Below are positions 63,788 to 64,000 of a stretch of DNA of 64,000 bases, in pieces. Below the pieces are notes generated by a model, which was not told where the DNA came from, searched no databases, and was given only the letters and a program-made list of their open reading frames with translations. The position numbers and the translations under genes are program-made. The stretch's first letter is position 1, and each line of letters starts with the position of its first letter. The stretch is taken from NCBI GenBank assembly GCA_951812345.1, contig OX638295.1, forward strand, positions 1,832,965 through 1,896,964, written 5' to 3'. Origin of the DNA: Rhodothermales bacterium. Its GTDB lineage: Bacteria > Bacteroidota > Rhodothermia > Rhodothermales > VXPQ01.

Positions 63788-64000
63788 TTCGCATTGGAAT
63801 TACCACATCGTTCGAGCACGGCGAACAGCGGTTGCGGCACGACTACGTACGTGCCGTGGAATGTGCGGGGGGTATTCCTGTGATCGCCCCCATGGCCGGA
63901 AAGGAAGCCATGCATTCCTTCGCCAACATGCTTGACGGCCTGATCGTCACTGGAGGACCTGCCATTACGCAAGGCCTTATCGGGGATCTTCCCGACGACA
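63784..64000 (+). CDS. Class I glutamine amidotransferase-like protein (peptidase C26), partial
   Basis: Only the first 72 residues are inside the window. They read MIRIGITTSFEHGEQRLRHDYVRAVECAGGIPVIAPM, then MLDGLIVTGGPAI. This is the N-terminus of gamma-glutamyl-gamma-aminobutyrate hydrolase/PuuD-like enzymes, with the LDGLIVTGG motif. The catalytic Cys-His lies beyond the edge. The start overlaps the dnaE stop (ATGA), so it is translationally coupled to dnaE. Confidence 0.8.
   Translation, partial: MIRIGITTSFEHGEQRLRHDYVRAVECAGGIPVIAPMAGKEAMHSFANMLDGLIVTGGPAITQGLIGDLPDD

Overview
The window reads as one stretch of a moderately GC-rich chromosome from an aerobic Gram-negative bacterium of the Bacteroidota/Rhodothermota side, most likely a Rhodothermales-like marine lineage. 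The evidence is a set of lineage-typical genes: an S46 dipeptidyl-peptidase, PorD (DUF4835), two PorV/PorQ-like outer-membrane proteins, a cargo protein with a T9SS-type C-terminal domain, a carboxypeptidase-regulatory TonB receptor paired with a DUF4249 lipoprotein, a GH3/beta-lactamase fusion, a histone-H1-like mini-protein, and heme A/O synthases (cytochrome oxidase). The species cannot be named from the sequence alone.

Layout. 0-6.7 kb: S46 peptidase, tRNA-Leu, PorD, an outer-membrane protein and a helix-hairpin-helix protein. 6.7-13.2 kb: zinc-ribbon protein, tRNA-Arg, class V aminotransferase-fold enzyme, MFS exporter, RpiB-like and Nif3-like proteins, a zinc-ribbon-family coiled coil, then RNase P RNA. 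13.2-19.4 kb: secG, NUDIX hydrolase, an Omp85/TamA-like protein divergent from mutY, and small membrane proteins. 19.4-23.3 kb: groES-groEL and glmM. 23.9-27.7 kb: ctaA, ctaB and an ABC-2 exporter. 28-38.4 kb: GH3/beta-lactamase fusion, a 14-blade WD40 secreted protein and a tonB / TonB-receptor / DUF4249 uptake group. 38.7-46.1 kb: an ebo cluster (eboA, B, D, E, F) with a fic gene and a repeat where eboC would be expected. 46-53 kb: glycosyltransferase, PorV-like protein and a complete pstSCAB-phoU operon. 53-64 kb: methylmalonyl-CoA epimerase fusion, uvrC, spmA-spmB, M14 peptidase, H1-like protein, a TonB-C protein, dnaE and the start of a class I amidotransferase.

The most unusual content is a dispersed repeat family. 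Full copies are about 190-260 bp, with ends AGGATACTCTGAT / ATCAGAGTATCCT, an inner stem whose arms change together between copies, and a second hairpin next to the right end. At least seven copies or derivatives lie in 64 kb, one nested inside another. One ends six bases before rnpB. In five cases the same end lies upstream of a gene that reads away from it (S46 peptidase, rnpB, groESL, ctaA, pstS). In two other cases the repeat end overlaps or encodes the stop codon of a neighbouring gene. A second regulatory-looking signal, an A/T-rich GCATAA..TGCG motif, clusters over the fic start and reappears as an apparent remnant near 18.8 kb.
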